Below, piece after piece: positions 11,301 to 23,845 of a stretch of DNA of 64,000 nt. The stretch comes from Rhynchospora pubera (taxonomy: Eukaryota; Streptophyta; Magnoliopsida; Poales; Cyperaceae). The DNA is taken from positions 18,647,501 to 18,711,500 of the forward strand of contig CM051460.1 in assembly GCA_028095005.1 (NCBI GenBank). The letters are read 5' to 3'. A program made the translations under genes and the position numbers. A model generated the notes under the pieces. That model saw only the letters and a list, made by a program, of their open reading frames with translations. It was not told the origin of the DNA and ran no database searches. The stretch's first letter is position 1. Each line of letters opens with the position of its first letter.

Positions 11301-14300
11301 TATAAAAGTTATGTGCTAAAATGGAGTTGTTACCTCACAATTATTTCATCAGCATCTGCACATGATTGCTTCGATGCGCTAAGTCTTTCGTTCAGATCTT
11401 TTATGGAGCTCTCTAACTCCAGCCTTACCGTCTTAAGTAAATCCAGTTCTTTGTGTTTCTTTCCCAATGCATGTTCCAGCTCTTTCATTTGTTTAACAAA
11501 AGAGCCCGATATAGTTTCTTTCAGCTCCTTGATTTCCTACACCAACATATTTTATTTCAAACCTTAGGAAAAGTTAGAAATTGTCACCATAACAAAAACA
11601 TGAAAAATCTAAATTGTAATGAGACTTGCATTTTCATGACGAGCTAAAGATTCACGACTTCCATTTCTCAAGGTTTCAATTGTTAGGACATGCGACTCAA
11701 GTTGCTGCCTGAGATCCTGCAAATATTGAAAATGAGATTACAGAACAGAAGTTTGGATTTTCCACTAGAGAAATTTCGTTAAGGTAAATAAAAAAGGTAC
11801 CGAGTTAGATCTCTGAAGGCTTCTGACGTCATCAAGAGAAACAGGCCCATTGGCAGAACCAATTCCAATTCCTTTTTGTCTTTTGCATTCTGAACTAACT
11901 TCCTCTGTTAAAAACATGGAAAAAATGAGTGCCCCATGCAACAATTAGAAACTAACAGGGGGTGAAAGCCATGTTATAGTCCAACTCATGCAATCATCTT
12001 TATACTCACAAAGTATATTCAGAAGTTATAAAATAAAATAAAATATATCTCCTATATTTCTAGCATGGCAAGGAAACAACAATGACATACGGTAAGAATA
12101 CCCCAGCCATTTAATGTTGACAAAAGAACCCGCAGAAGAAATTTCATTTATCAGAATAGTAAAACTAACATTTGTTCATTTATCAGAATAGTAAAACTAA
12201 CATTTGTTTATGGACAGAATATAAGAAATAATAATTCTTCAGTATAGAGTGCTCAGTGCTATGTAATTTACCTCGTCTTCTTTTCAAGGTGGCAGAACCA
12301 TTTTCTAATGGCCTGGGTCTGCATATTTCACGGTATACATAAGCATAGGAATCTCCTAAATTACAAGCATGATTATTAATTAGAATATAACAGAAAGCCA
12401 ACATCACATTGTTACAGTGCAGTGAGGATAAATAAAAGTCAACACACATGCTTTAAAATTATCTTAAGCCAAGAAACCAACAAAAATCAGCATTTTTCTT
12501 CAACATCCCCAAAACTTGTTAATTGTCAACGGTCAATATCCAACTTGGCCTACTGAGAACATCTAGTGTTTTCTTCGTAGAGCATGTTCCAATGATGGTT
12601 AACCATATTTCGTTAGCAGGAAGCGAAGGGAAAGGGAGGTAATTGAGAATATGAGAACTGCAGAAAGAAAGGTAACTACTTCCTTCCTCTTGTTTTCTTG
12701 GTTGCCAAATTATTTTTAATTTCATCCATGACAACATTTAAGAAGTAACAAAACTAACAATTTAGAGATTAAATGAGGTTAAGTAGTAACCTTTATTAAG
12801 CACAATCTCCAACTAAAAATTCCAATCGAACATGAATATTTACAAATTTTTCTTTCCCTCCATTTTCATTACTTCAACTACCCTTCATTCAGACATGACA
12901 TTCTGTCAGAAGTATAATGAAGAATAATAAAGCAAAACCAGGTGAATCCTTGTATTTGTTTTGCCAAGTTCTATGCACCCCCCCCCCCCTCCCCTCCTCC
13001 TAATTTGGGGTGTAATGGGGAGGTATCTAAATGAATTTTCTCCCTATTACCTTCCTTTCTCCTCCCTCTTACATAGGAAAGAAATCTCAATAATAGCAAC
13101 CTTAGAAATTTACTACCACTAGAATCCAGTATTCTACGCTAGAAGTTTCAATCAGACAGTCTTTCCATCAAATATTTAAATTTAAAAAATGTCCTTAAAG
13201 TTGATGCACAGTGAAATTCAGCAAATCATGAAACATAAGATACCATCATGAGGCGGAGTAACAAAAGCAAGGATGTCACCATGGCGAAGCCTGGAGGCAG
13301 GCATATTTTTATCAAGCCTGTTCCAGTTCAGATATGTTCCATTTGTACTGCAAATATATCAATGGATCAGGTTGGGATGGACGCTATTCTGTGTTACATT
13401 CATTAACTCTAATAGAACAAAAAGGTACATGCAAAATTTCAATTAAGCTGGTTTTAAACTTAAATCACAACTGATGTACCATAATATGGTCCAATAACAT
13501 CATAGAACTATGGGAAATACTGCATCATGGGAAACAAATTTCAATTAGATGCAACAAGAGTAAGTACAAGTGGTGATTATAGCTGCAGAACCCAGTACAA
13601 CCAGGAACAGTATTTTTACCAGTAATTATGATGTACCAAACCTGGTGTCCTTGACAAAAGCTTTGAGAATGTTTGAGCCCGCTGACTCTTTGTCTCTATA
13701 TATTCGGCAATGGCTTGCACTGATCTTAAGAGAATTTATCTGGAATCTGACATCAAAAACACAACGGCCAATTGTGTGCTCATCCAAGCTAAATAGAATA
13801 TCTCTGCCCTAGAATGAAATGAGATCACGTGAATCTTGTAAATTTGTGTAACTTATTCTTCCAAAAAAAAAAAAGTAAAAAAGGAAAAAAAAAAAAGGAG
13901 AACTCAGTATTCCTTAATCCTTTTCCTTGATTTGATCATCACCTTAATAATATAAAATGAATCATAATAGCTTATTAAGAACGATGGGGTTAAGGGAGGG
14001 AGTTTCCCTGTTTCAATCAAGCACCAAACAACTACTCACATTAGTACATTTGACCAGACAGACAAATAGAGCAATTATTAGGGTTTATGGTTTCGGACGA
14101 GCAACAGGAAGAGAAGGAGACAAGAAGGGAGTAGAGAAGAAGAAGCAATAAAATAACCGAACCTGCTTCCGCTGGCGCGCTTTGAGGGAGATGGGGCTGA
14201 GAATGCCCCAGAAGCGGTCTGAGGGATGGACGGGTTCGGTTGCCATCTTCTTCGCGACGGCGCGAATCTCTTCCTGGCTCAAAGTCAAGGAAAGCGATCC

Positions 14301-14363
14301 CCGCGGTGATATGGCCTCCTCTTCCTCCTCCGGAGTGACGTTTCTGGCCGAATCGATTGCCAT
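8336..14363 (-). CDS. FHA-domain coiled-coil protein with acidic repeat tail
   Basis: Thirteen exons on the minus strand: 14163-14363, 13642-13808, 13244-13347, 12272-12355, 11801-11904, 11630-11716, 11334-11536, 11037-11238, 10865-10915, 10660-10758, 10440-10499, 9971-10092 and 8336-9563. The frame is continuous and gives 903 residues. Residues ~70-150 form a forkhead-associated, phosphothreonine-binding domain: TIGR at 79-82, SASHCRIY around 97-104, STNGTYLNW around 123-131, then LRHGDILAF. Residues ~215-525 are a long Glu/Lys-rich coiled coil. The rest is acidic and disordered with an internal duplication (8753-9250) and a D/E-rich C terminus. The plan resembles the uncharacterised plant SMAD/FHA proteins of the At2g45460 kind (family recall, not searched). 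A nuclear scaffold role in phospho-signalling is inference. Intron 6 is GC-AG. Confidence 0.88.
8753..9250 (-). repeat. In-frame tandem duplication inside the FHA-protein tail
   Basis: Copy 1 (9005-9250, 82 codons) and copy 2 (8753-9004, 84 codons) encode similar blocks. Both contain TSA(N/D)QLV(K/Q)GFG, DGGVSV, VLETESQ, GDGTLQK, TMQLDEE, HPVEN and TEPVT. The nucleotide offset is 246 bp. Both copies stay open, so the duplication is tolerated in the disordered tail. Confidence 0.9.
12143..12206. repeat. 32-bp tandem duplication in an intron of the FHA gene
   Basis: Two perfect adjacent copies of a 32-bp unit beginning TTCATTTATCAGAATAG, at 12143-12174 and 12175-12206, between coding exons 4 and 5. 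It looks like a recent slippage or end-joining duplication. Confidence 0.9.
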
Positions 14364-14605
14364 TTGCCGATTTGCGCCTTACGACCAGACGGCGGTGTCA
14401 AGGCCTCGGTTAAAAGGCGGGAGACGGACAAGCAGGGTAGTTTTGCAAAGATAGCCCTCCGCTAGACCGCTACCGCCTTGGGCCCCTTCCAATGTATTAG
14501 TGCAAGATTACCAAGAAGTTTTGGTCTCCATGCAAAACAAACAGGAATATTATAATTAGATTATAATTCTTATCTATATATTACATCGATTAATTAAATT
14601 AATCT

Positions 14606-15704
14606 ATGTAACTTAATTTAAGTAGATCACAATTTGCACAAACACAAATATTTCAGTAGATCAGGCATTACAACACGATATGAGATGTATCAAATTTAGG
14701 AGACACCTCACTGGTCTACAAAGACATGAGATGGAGAGATTAAAAAATTCCTTATCAGATTATATCCCTCTCAATAGTTCTACAGATCAGTTGAAATGGT
14801 TACTAGATGTTGATGGTAAATACTCCACAAAGAAGATGTATAACTGGTTAGAATTTGGGGGAATTAATTCCAATAGTACATCTTTCATTTGGTCTATGAA
14901 AATGCCTTTAAAAATAAAAATGTTTATTTGGATTCTAAGTAAAAGGAGAATACTCACTAGGGATAATCTGGCACTTAAAGGATGGGAAGGCGACCCTCAT
15001 TGCACTTACTGTCCCCATTTAGAAACAATAGACCATTTGATGTTTAATTGCTCTCAGTCTAGGATAATTTGGAGATGGTTTCATGATTTTTTGAAGATTA
15101 CAATTATGCCTGAAAAATTGGAAGATTTGTTGATTTGTGAAGATCGAATAACAAATAAGATAGCTTATAGATATTGGTGTGTTGTGATAGTTTGGCTGAT
15201 CTGGAATTTCAGAAATGATTGTTGTTTTAACAATGCAAAACCTCACTCTTCTAGAAAATTTGCAGATGAAATGAAAGGAATGATGCTTTACTGGTCTGGA
15301 CAGTGGAAAGAATCTTTCAAGGAAGAGATCTGGAAGCTATGGCCTGGAAAAGACTCCTTACCTCTTCAGTTGATGGCAGTTGATTCGACACCAGAAGGAA
15401 GGGATTATGACATGATTCATGTTGTTGGCTAAAAGTTTTTGTAAATTGGTTGATGGTGTCACGTTTGTAATATGGAGTTTAGTATGCTGGTCTTATAAGC
15501 CGTTGAGTTGGTGGCTTTTTCTGTGTGTATGGTTTAGATAAGGTTTGGGCACTGGTACCATGGTTAGATGGTACCAGTGCCGTTTTCTTTGATTTGTTCG
15601 TTTTTGTAATAAACTGCTTTCTCTGAATGGAAAGTGGTGGGTGTTAAAGGCCCACTTATTTCAAAAAAAAAAAAAAAAAAAAAAAAAAATGTAACTTAAT
15701 TTAA
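14606..15704 (+). mobile_element. 5'-truncated LINE (L1-like non-LTR retrotransposon)
   Basis: A 16-bp direct repeat ATGTAACTTAATTTAA flanks the insert (14606-14621 and 15689-15704). The right end carries a poly(A) run of about 27 nt (15663-15689), diagnostic of target-primed reverse transcription. The body keeps the C terminus of ORF2 in one open frame (about 14626-15432). It includes the zinc-binding domain that follows plant LINE reverse transcriptases (zf-RVT): KIKMFIW, RRILTRDNL, then C-x2-C and ETIDHLMFNC, ending SRIIW. Reverse transcriptase and endonuclease are missing, so it cannot move on its own. The intact frame and matching TSDs suggest a fairly recent insertion. It lies about 240 bp upstream of the FHA gene start. 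Confidence 0.93.
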
Positions 15705-18700
15705 ATGGAACTTATTATGTTAACTAGATTAGTGTTGTCATTAGTTTTTTTAATCTGATTATTTCTGAATTATATTTGTTGACATATATATACTACTAGA
15801 ATTTATTTTATTGTAGTTCACAATATATCATTAGTATATTTACAATAGTTGTACAATTGTTTTGTAATTTTTTTGCTGATTATGTAATTATGCGGCATAA
15901 GATAAAGTTAATAAAATTGTATTGATTTAGAGGAACATTCATATTTATTTGATAATCACGACAGCAAACAATATATATCGAAATGAAATTTTAAATATTT
16001 TTTACAAGAAAACAAGTTGTGTATTGAATTTAGAGTCTTTGCAATATGTCTACGATTTCTAAAATTTTTTGAAAACCTTTACTCAATACTAGCAAAAGAT
16101 ACCCTCATATTTGGACAAATAAAAACATAAAATAATATTAGACAATAAAAATATGGTGCTCGATCTACTAATCAAATATCTTTGAAAAAAATACAAAATG
16201 TTACTGTTGACCCTAAAAATAAAACCCTGAAAACCAAAATACAAATATAAATCAAAACCAAATTGCGAAAACCAAAAACCAAACAGCGAAAACCAAATTC
16301 CCAAATTGCCAAAAATCAAAATCAAATTGCGAAAAGATACCAAACAAACTCCAAAAATCACCAAAAAATATCCAAATATTCCTTGAGAATTATGATGAAT
16401 TATCATAATTTTTAAATCCCAAAAATATCAACATAAATGCCAAATTTTGCAAACAAGCCCAAAAACTTCACAAAATTACCAAAATAAATCTATGAGGAAT
16501 TTACCAAAACCAGTTGAACCATTAAATTCCTTATATTTTTCTAAACCTACCCATGAAATTTCAAGGAAAAATACCCATGGGAAAGGCCCCAAATAATTTA
16601 TTTTGGATCAGCATTGAAAAAATATGTGACAAATAAAGGAAATGTAAAGAAAATCATAGAAAAATCAAAAGCTGCTGGCGCGTGCATACCATTGCAGCGG
16701 ATCCAGAATAGATGGAGAAGGCGCTGGGTTTTAAAATTTACCATTTCCTCAGAGAAGTTTAAATGAAATTGGTTCATGCGCCATATACTCTCAATGTTGC
16801 CTTCAATCCTGTTGGTTCATGATGAAACAGACCTGTCCATCTCATTCTCTCTTGAATACTATCACTCGATGGCCCACCTGTCATATGTTTCTCCCCTAAG
16901 TAAAAATGAAGTCTCGATTTCTCACTGTGTGCACGCCGGGTAAAAAGAAGAAGCCGTCGACGTGGCCTCCTCCAGCGCCACCAACCCAAAACCAGCAACT
17001 CTGCCCCCGGGTTTGCGAAACCATAGCCCTAGCGCAGCTCCATTTCGACCATTGGATCAAAATCTGACGATGGAAATACCTCACGGCCCAAGGAAGTGAA
17101 ACCCTAATCCCAGCCTATATAAATCCAATTGAAGGCACAGAAAGAAGGAGGAGAGAGAGGGGAGAAGAGGCCGCCACACTTGGGTTAGGTTTAGACAGTC
17201 AACTGTAAATTTCAAGGTTAGATCGAGGCTAGACATTACATCAAACACTCGGGAAAGAGAAAGAGAGAGGTGAAATTGAGAGTCTCCATTTTGTAATTGC
17301 TTGGTTTTGAAATAAAGAAAGCTAATTTGAAGGTCAATTGGTGGTTTTGTTGCTTATTCTTCTCTAGCTCAGCCACCAATCAATGGTGTACTTGAGCCGT
17401 ATGAAAACAATCTCCATGAGCCATGGTCTGAAGCATAGCATCAGTCATGGCCATGAGAGAGGTCCCATTAGAGATGTCCATGAAGGTTTGGAGCCTAGCT
17501 CCTCGCTTCATGTGACATTCTCATACCACAAGTGAAATCAGCCATGACTGCCATGAGAGGTCTTTAGCATAGCTTTAGTCTCTCATGGTGGTCTCAACTT
17601 GACTTGGTGTTGTGTCAGAGCGTGGCTCTGACCCTGCCATGTTCAAGGTGTTAATGATCTAAGAAAAATGACATAAAAATGGTAGAATCATGTTGAACCT
17701 CAAACTAGCCCCCATATTTACAATCTATTAAAAATGTAGGACCAAAGTGCATAAGATAACACGAGTTCTGTATCTTTAAGTTCAAATCCACATTTTCATG
17801 AAATAAAAGTATATGTTTATAAATATATAAGTCTGGCCAGAGGTGAAATAAAATGAAAATATAGGGTTTTATTTGCATAAAAATATAAAAATGCACATGA
17901 ACATCAAGGACAAGACTTCATGGACTGCAGGGAACAAGATTTATTATTTTTGCAAATTTCTGTGATTTTATGTCAAATGATAAAGGCAGCAGGGTCATTT
18001 TGTGAAATAAAGTGCTATTTTCTAAACTTTGGACCTTTTTGCAAAAGTTCTTGCACAGAGAATTAACAAACACATTAAAAGATATTTTTTTATGAAATTG
18101 CAGCATTTTTGAATAAGTGTAATGATGGTTTCTCATTTACTTTAAAGATGGCAGAAATCATAAGTAATTAAATGTGTTTGCAAAAAGAAAAGTATTTTAT
18201 GTCAAAATTGCTTTCAGCAACTTCAAATGTCTTCCTTGTAACTGCTGCAAGTGAATTTCATGTAGTTAAATCAACTCAAAACTAAAGTCATCAAAACAGT
18301 GGCAATTTAGCATAAAAATAAAAATTATAAATTGTGGAAGATGCTAAAATGCTTACTCTTGCACCTGGTGCCGATTTGGACATATGAAACAAGTTTAATT
18401 GGACCTAAATTGGGCATCGAATCAAACCATTTTGCTAAAAAACAACTTTCATGTGAAACTGAAATTGAACAAAAAAAGGTATCTCTTGAACTAGTGCTTC
18501 ATCCAGCCAATTGTGAAGTCCCAAACCGAAGTAAAGACACCTACAGACTGTATTTGATGTCTTGAAGCTGCCTAAACAATCTCTGGTACAAGAAAAACCT
18601 CTATGTGGGCCCCACAACAATAATTCAAATCTGCTCAAGATCAAACCGACATGCCTCAGTCGAAATCGCCTCTTCTCAAGCTATTCCATGCTAAATCGAA

Positions 18701-20237
18701 CCCTCTTTCGTCCTTAAAGGATCTTGATGAGCACACAAAACCTCACACTGGCAAATGAAGATAGCGGAAAAGCTCCGAACGCCATTAATGGCGTCTCGAG
18801 ACACCTCAGGTTTTATGAAGCGAAACAAATTTCTTCAACGTAAACGAAGCCCTCCAATCTCTTTCACTCACCTCCACGATACCAACGAACCTAACCTCGA
18901 CGGGAATGGCGGCCGGAATCGTCGTAATTTGGCCGGAGAAAGTATAAGGATCAAACTACAAAATTCCCTCATATCGGATTTGAAGGAGATGAAGTCCGAT
19001 GCCACAAACAATCCTCTGTGGTCGCCTCACTTGTTCCGGGTCACTGACACGACAGTAACTCGCTACACCAAAACAAATTGATTTAAAACAAATAAAATAC
19101 TGTGCGCCACGTCAGCAGCCTCGTCATGGTCGCGCCAGACGCCAACTCAGCGCCACTTCAGCCTCTTCTGATGACGTGGACCAATCAGGAATTTCCAAAT
19201 AAACAGAAACCTTTAAAAATTCATTGAAAATAGTAGGAAACTCAGAAAAATTCAAATAAAATATCCATAAAATCCTAAAAATCCAAATAAACCAAATTCA
19301 CTGGTATTTTGATATAAAAATCTGTCAAATTATTGAACATTTCTATTTTTGAAGTATTTTCAATATTAAATAAATTTTATAAATTTTAAAAGGGTATTAA
19401 ATAAATTTTGTAAAACTCCAAAATGATTTTAAAACTCAATTAAACTCCTCTAATAAATTTTCAAAAATAAATATTAAGATTTCAAAAGAAATATATTAAA
19501 TATCAAGTATTTTCAAAAATAAACATAATTAAAAATATAAAAAGATATTCCAAAAGTCTAAAATAAAAAAATAAAAATAAAAGAAAACTGAGAAAATAAT
19601 AAAACCCAAAGAGAAACTTAAGAAATTAAAAGTTAAAACACGAAGCCCAAAGACAAAACCGAAACCTCTCCATTTCAAGAACGAAAACTCTTCAGCAGAT
19701 CAAATGTCCTCAATTGGGTCCCGTCGACTAAGTCTGGTACACCAATCGAGTCCGGTTTAAACCAAAAGAAATAAACTCCCAAATAAACACAAAAATCATT
19801 TGAAATAACACAATGTTCCTAGCCTTTACATAAATTCTTCAGATCCCTTAATCAGAGGTTCTCGTGAGCGATCGCGAGGTAATTAACAGTAGGGGCTTGC
19901 GCCTACTGGAAAGAAATGACCCACGAAATCAACAAACCTCTTTAAGAAGCGACTCATATTTTGGTTCTCTTGTCGTAAAGAGATACTCGAACGGAGATCG
20001 AACCTTAAGGGGGGTGAATCCAAGGCTATGTTCCCATTTCTCGAGGAATCCCAAATTCTATTCTTCGAGGGAATGACGAAAAAGCCGCGACAGTTACAAT
20101 GAACAAAAGCAGTGAAACAATCAAACTAACAACATATAGTTTGAAATTAGGGTTCACATATCACAATTTGACAAAGATTCAAACAAAAACAAAAATTGTC
20201 TTAAAGGTAACAATACCTATAGATAGAACTCTTTGTT
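15705..20237. other. AT-rich repeat-derived region, no supportable gene
   Basis: Between the LINE and the MITE at 20273 I find only short open frames. 16200-16540 is low-complexity A/C-rich sequence built on CCAAA and CAAAAT. 17100-17350 resembles an LTR promoter/polyadenylation block (separate entry). 18700-19080 is less AT-rich and open for 108 codons, with no domain I recognise. 19250-19680 is AT-rich. With the primer-binding-site-like sequence at 20238, degenerate retroelement remains are the best reading. Confidence 0.4.
17110..17350 (+). other. LTR-like promoter and poly(A) block (tentative)
   Basis: TATATAAAT at 17116-17124 is followed by a GA-rich leader-like stretch, CATTTTGTAATTGCTTGG and an AATAAAG signal. 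This order is typical of the R-U5 part of plant LTR retrotransposons. I found neither paired LTRs nor TG/CA borders, so it could equally be the promoter of an unrecognised transcript. Confidence 0.25.
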
Positions 20238-20250
20238 GCTCTGATACAAA
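20238..20250 (-). other. tRNA-Met-type primer-binding-site remnant
   Basis: On the minus strand this reads TTTGTATCAGAGC, one base from the TTGGTATCAGAGC site at which plant LTR retrotransposons prime from initiator tRNA-Met. The preceding minus-strand bases end in ACA, compatible with the CA end of a 5' LTR. The LTR itself was not delimited and a MITE interrupts the candidate region. Confidence 0.35.
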
Positions 20251-20272
20251 TGTAAACTAATCTATAGTCTAT

Positions 20273-20449
20273 GAGGCTGTTTGGGTCGCTTAGGAATTTG
20301 GGGAATTTGAGAAATTTGGAGAATTTCCTATTCATAGGCATAAATTTATTGGGAAGTGTGTAACTTTGTGAAGAGTTTGGATTGTTTATAATAAATTTAT
20401 CCCTAGGAATATGAAATTCTCCAAATTCCGGTGGGATCCAAACAGCCCC
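20273..20449. mobile_element. Short MITE, copy 2 of the six-copy family
   Basis: The left end GAGGCTGTTTGG and right end (inward) GGGGCTGTTTGG match at 11 of 12 bases. The 3-bp repeat tat flanks it (20270-20272 and 20450-20452). The core has the family signature TGTGAAGAGTTTGGATTG followed by TTTATAATAAATTTAT. Confidence 0.8.
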
Positions 20450-21779
20450 TATAGTATTAATTAAATCCCGTGGGTGTCGTGATCAGCTTTTTTTTGTTTA
20501 CGACACGGCAATCTGAGCCGTCCGTTTCATTTACGTTAAAATCTGATCGTCCTTTTGTCTTCTCTTTTGGACATATCAACTAGCGCATCTCCCCTACTTA
20601 ACTTCTCTCTCTTTGCCTCCTTCGCTCACCCCCATGTCCTCTTTCACATGCCTATGTTGTCGCCTCTTCGCCGCAGCCGCCAGACGAGACCCCTCATGCC
20701 TCCCTACCTCACCTCCAGCCTCTCCTTTGCCAATCCCTCATACCTCCTCTTCCGTCGACTTACCACCACTCCAATATAAATCGTCCCTCTATGTCTTCCT
20801 CAACGCGTTCCTCCTCTTACCTCAGTCCGTCTTTCCGACTCTCCACCTCCTCCTCTGTTGATCCCTCTTCTACTACTCTCTATACCCTGAAGATCTAAGT
20901 AGACTTTGGAGAGAGACACACATAAAACAAAATAAAAAGAGAATGGGAGACGAAGAAAGAATGAAAGAAGTGAAATTACTGATTCTCCTTGTCACCTCCC
21001 TTCTGTTTTCGAAAATCTCGAATTGAATTCAATTCAAAGGTATTAAATTCCTCAGATTATAATTTTTGTCCATGTAATTTGATTCCTCAATTCTCTGATT
21101 TGGAAAAATAATTGACGATCAATTTTTTTGTTTTTTCTTCTAATTTTGTTATTTTGGCACACTGATTGTTCAACAATTTTAGCAAATTGATATGAGAATT
21201 ATGATGGTAATTGGTAAGCACCTATGCAAAACTATTCATTCTTTAAGAAAATGCTACAATGAGAATCAAATTCAGTTTCTTAGTATGTTGCCAAGCTCTC
21301 ATATTATAGTGTTGTGTATTCGCATTTCTTGCATAGCACAAGCAAACACAAAAAAGAAAGATAAAAGAAAATTGTGTGAGACAATTTTAACTTTTTAAGG
21401 GTTTCTTTCTAAAGAATTTTTTGCTATTGTAGACTCATGGTAAGCATGTATTGGTTAATTAGCCGATCAAATAATTATATTTTTGTTTAGACTTAAAGTT
21501 TTTTGTTGTTGATTTCATTTTGTCTTGGTGCTAACCCTAATATCATATTAAGAACATTGGAGAAATGCATAACATGACAATACAGTTTTATTTTGCCTAA
21601 TATTCTACCTTGATGAAATGTATTGTTGACAATACAATTTTAGCCTCTATCTAGCTTTTTTTTTAAAAAAAAAACTTTATTTTAATTATGACAACTTAAA
21701 TAAACTCAATTTAAATTATGTTATGATTTCTAAGAGAATTTATTTATAAAGAATGCCTCTGATTTCCAAGAGAACTCAT
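20450..21779. other. Intergenic or element-internal DNA, unassigned
   Basis: 20570-20880 is C/T-rich and resembles a 5' UTR or captured leader (CTCCTC tracts). The rest is AT-rich. No coding region can be supported. It may belong to the Helitron whose 3' end lies at 23845. Confidence 0.35.
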
Positions 21780-22202
21780 TTACGAACAATTGCCGCTTCA
21801 TAATTATGCGTATCAAAACTATCATCAAAATTAAATTTACTCTTGAAATGACAGGATGGTTCAGATGTGGACGCCTGCACCTGCTCAGGCGCTCTAAATT
21901 TGATCTCAAAATGGCTGGAAGGTTTGGGCGTAGACTCCTGTACCGGTGTCAGTATAGGTACTACTACTGCTACAGCTACATGAATTAGTGTCATACCATG
22001 TGATGAAATTCTTCATCGGCACCAGACCAGTTCCCTGTGCAATGCAAGGCCAGTCCCACTGAAAATTCTCAACACTACACAAAGCAGTTGGACCACAACA
22101 CTAGCTGGTATTGCCAGAATTATTGTGTACCCCATCTCACCAAGTATATGCGATGCTGGCATGAAATCAACATCTCTAGACGTAGCAATACTTGGTTATA
22201 AG
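21780..22202 (-). pseudogene. Unidentified gene fragment, possibly captured by a Helitron
   Basis: On the minus strand, 22202 to about 22013 reads as one ordered protein-like segment with a membrane-type hydrophobic stretch (TIILAIPASVVVQLLCVVL) and then a stop. After a short gap, 21994-21776 reads as a second open segment with two related units, PKPSSHFEIKF and SEPSCHFKSKF. Codon texture is unlike the AT-rich surroundings. There is no start, complete exon set or known domain, and I do not recognise the parent gene. Its position upstream of a Helitron 3' end fits transduplication, which is inference. Confidence 0.4.
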
Positions 22203-22638
22203 GTACATAACAAGGTTACAGAAATAATCTTCAAACCAGTACGTGGTAAGAAAAACTGAAATTTGATTTCAATTATGCATTTTTTTTAGATTATAAGAAT
22301 TTCTAATGTTTGTTTGCAATTATGTATCTTTTTAATTGTTGAGACGATTTAAAGGATCGTACTTGGTTGCTTGGTTATTAACTGTTGTTAACTCTCTTCT
22401 TTCTTATTATTAGAGGTAAGAACCAAAATTTATTCTATCACAGTTATACATGATGATTTTGTTTATATATCGAAGAGAGTAGCACAAACTTTTTAGGATT
22501 AATTGGTATTATTCACCTTTGGGCACTTTTTTCATTGATTCTATCTTTTTAAATGAAACATCAAGCTATACTTTCATTTGCAGCAAGCAATTTCATTATT
22601 ACTTTTGAATCTTAAAAAGTCATTCCGTTTTTATCCTT

Positions 22639-22794
22639 TGTTGCGTTTGGATCGTTGGAAGAAAGAAGAAGAAGAAGGAAGAAGAAGAAAAAAAATTATA
22701 AACAATCCAAACTCTTCACAAAGTTACATACTTTCCAATATTTCTTCTCACTTCTTCCATTCTTTCCTTCTTCCCACACTATCCAAACGGAGCC
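22639..22794. mobile_element. Short MITE, copy 3 of the six-copy family
   Basis: The left end contains GCGTTTGGATCG and the right end (inward) reads GGCTCCGTTTGGAT. The core carries the reverse-orientation signature AACAATCCAAACTCTTCACA followed by AAGTTACATACTT. GAA-rich and TTC-rich arms pair with each other. The flanking 3-bp repeat seen in the other copies is not clear here. Confidence 0.65.
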
Positions 22795-23816
22795 GTGATT
22801 CAATAATATTTAATCGCCACAAAACGTGACAACTGTGCATGTCGGTAAAGAATAAGAATAGAAAAATATAATACTAAGAATGTTGATATCAACTTCGGTA
22901 CGTATTAACTTGGTTGCTACTCAAAATAAAAAAAGGAAAAAAAAATGACGCATCCGATATAAATTGTGTGTTTGATTGCTTCTCAAGTTATGCTAGATAC
23001 CTGTGTAAGGCTCTTGCATCTTTAATTCTTCTGGTTTGTTTGACTTTATTCAGGTTTTGATCCAACCTCATATTTTTGGTCAAGTATCATAGATTTTGAA
23101 ACAGTTTTAATTGACGTTTCTTTAAAACAATAAATATTTTAAGACATGTGTATAGTTTTTTTTTACACATAATACATATATCTGTCATCTCATAAAGTCT
23201 TCCGAGAATTTTTTTTTTTGTGATATTTGCATCATTAAACTTTTTAATTTAGTTAAGGGTTAATTATCAATAAAGAACTAAGCCATCAATTGATTTTGAC
23301 TTGAAATTCTTCTATTTATGTTTTAGATTTTCAGTTCATAAATACTCCCTGTTTTATTCATTTGTGTATTCTTTTTTTTTAGGCTCTCGAGGGGTTAAGT
23401 ACAAAAAATGGAAGATATGAGACTATCGGAAAACTTGGTAAATACCAGCATCAAACCATTTATGTACCATAACAAATATTTTCTATCTTATTAATCAAAG
23501 AGGTATCAACTATAAAGTTATTTTCAAGATTTGATATGATTCAGATCATTGTTTTTTTTACCTCGAATATAATTACTCATTCTAATTCCATATTTTCATT
23601 GATAATAATATTTAATTTTGAGTTACTGCCTCATTGGTAATGACATCTTGGTTAATATTTTTCACTCATTAGATACTTATGCACTTAATTTTTTACAGCT
23701 CATGTGAAAAGAAAAATTATGGCATTTTGTCTTAGCATTTGCCTGTTGCACACCATTTAGACCTAATGACAAATTATTAGTGACTTTTAAAATTAAAATA
23801 CAAAAAATCCGCTAAG

Positions 23817-23845
23817 GCACGGCGAAGCCGTGCTTCCCCACCTAG
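23817..23845 (+). mobile_element. Helitron 3' terminus
   Basis: A 7-bp-stem hairpin, GCACGGC-GAA-GCCGTGC (23817-23833), is followed eight bases later by CTAG (23842-23845) and then T. A GC-rich hairpin just upstream of CTRR followed by T is the hallmark of Helitron 3' ends. The 5' TC end was not found, so the length is unknown; it probably extends leftwards and may hold the fragment at 21780-22202. Confidence 0.7.

Noticed and set aside
12971..12990. Second poly-C/CT run inside an intron of the FHA gene
   Set aside because: Short and intronic; noted only as low-complexity sequence, not evidence of an assembly gap.
18755..19081. 108-codon open frame in the retroelement-like region
   Set aside because: No recognisable gag, protease or host domain, and no splice or start context; could be chance in a less AT-rich patch.
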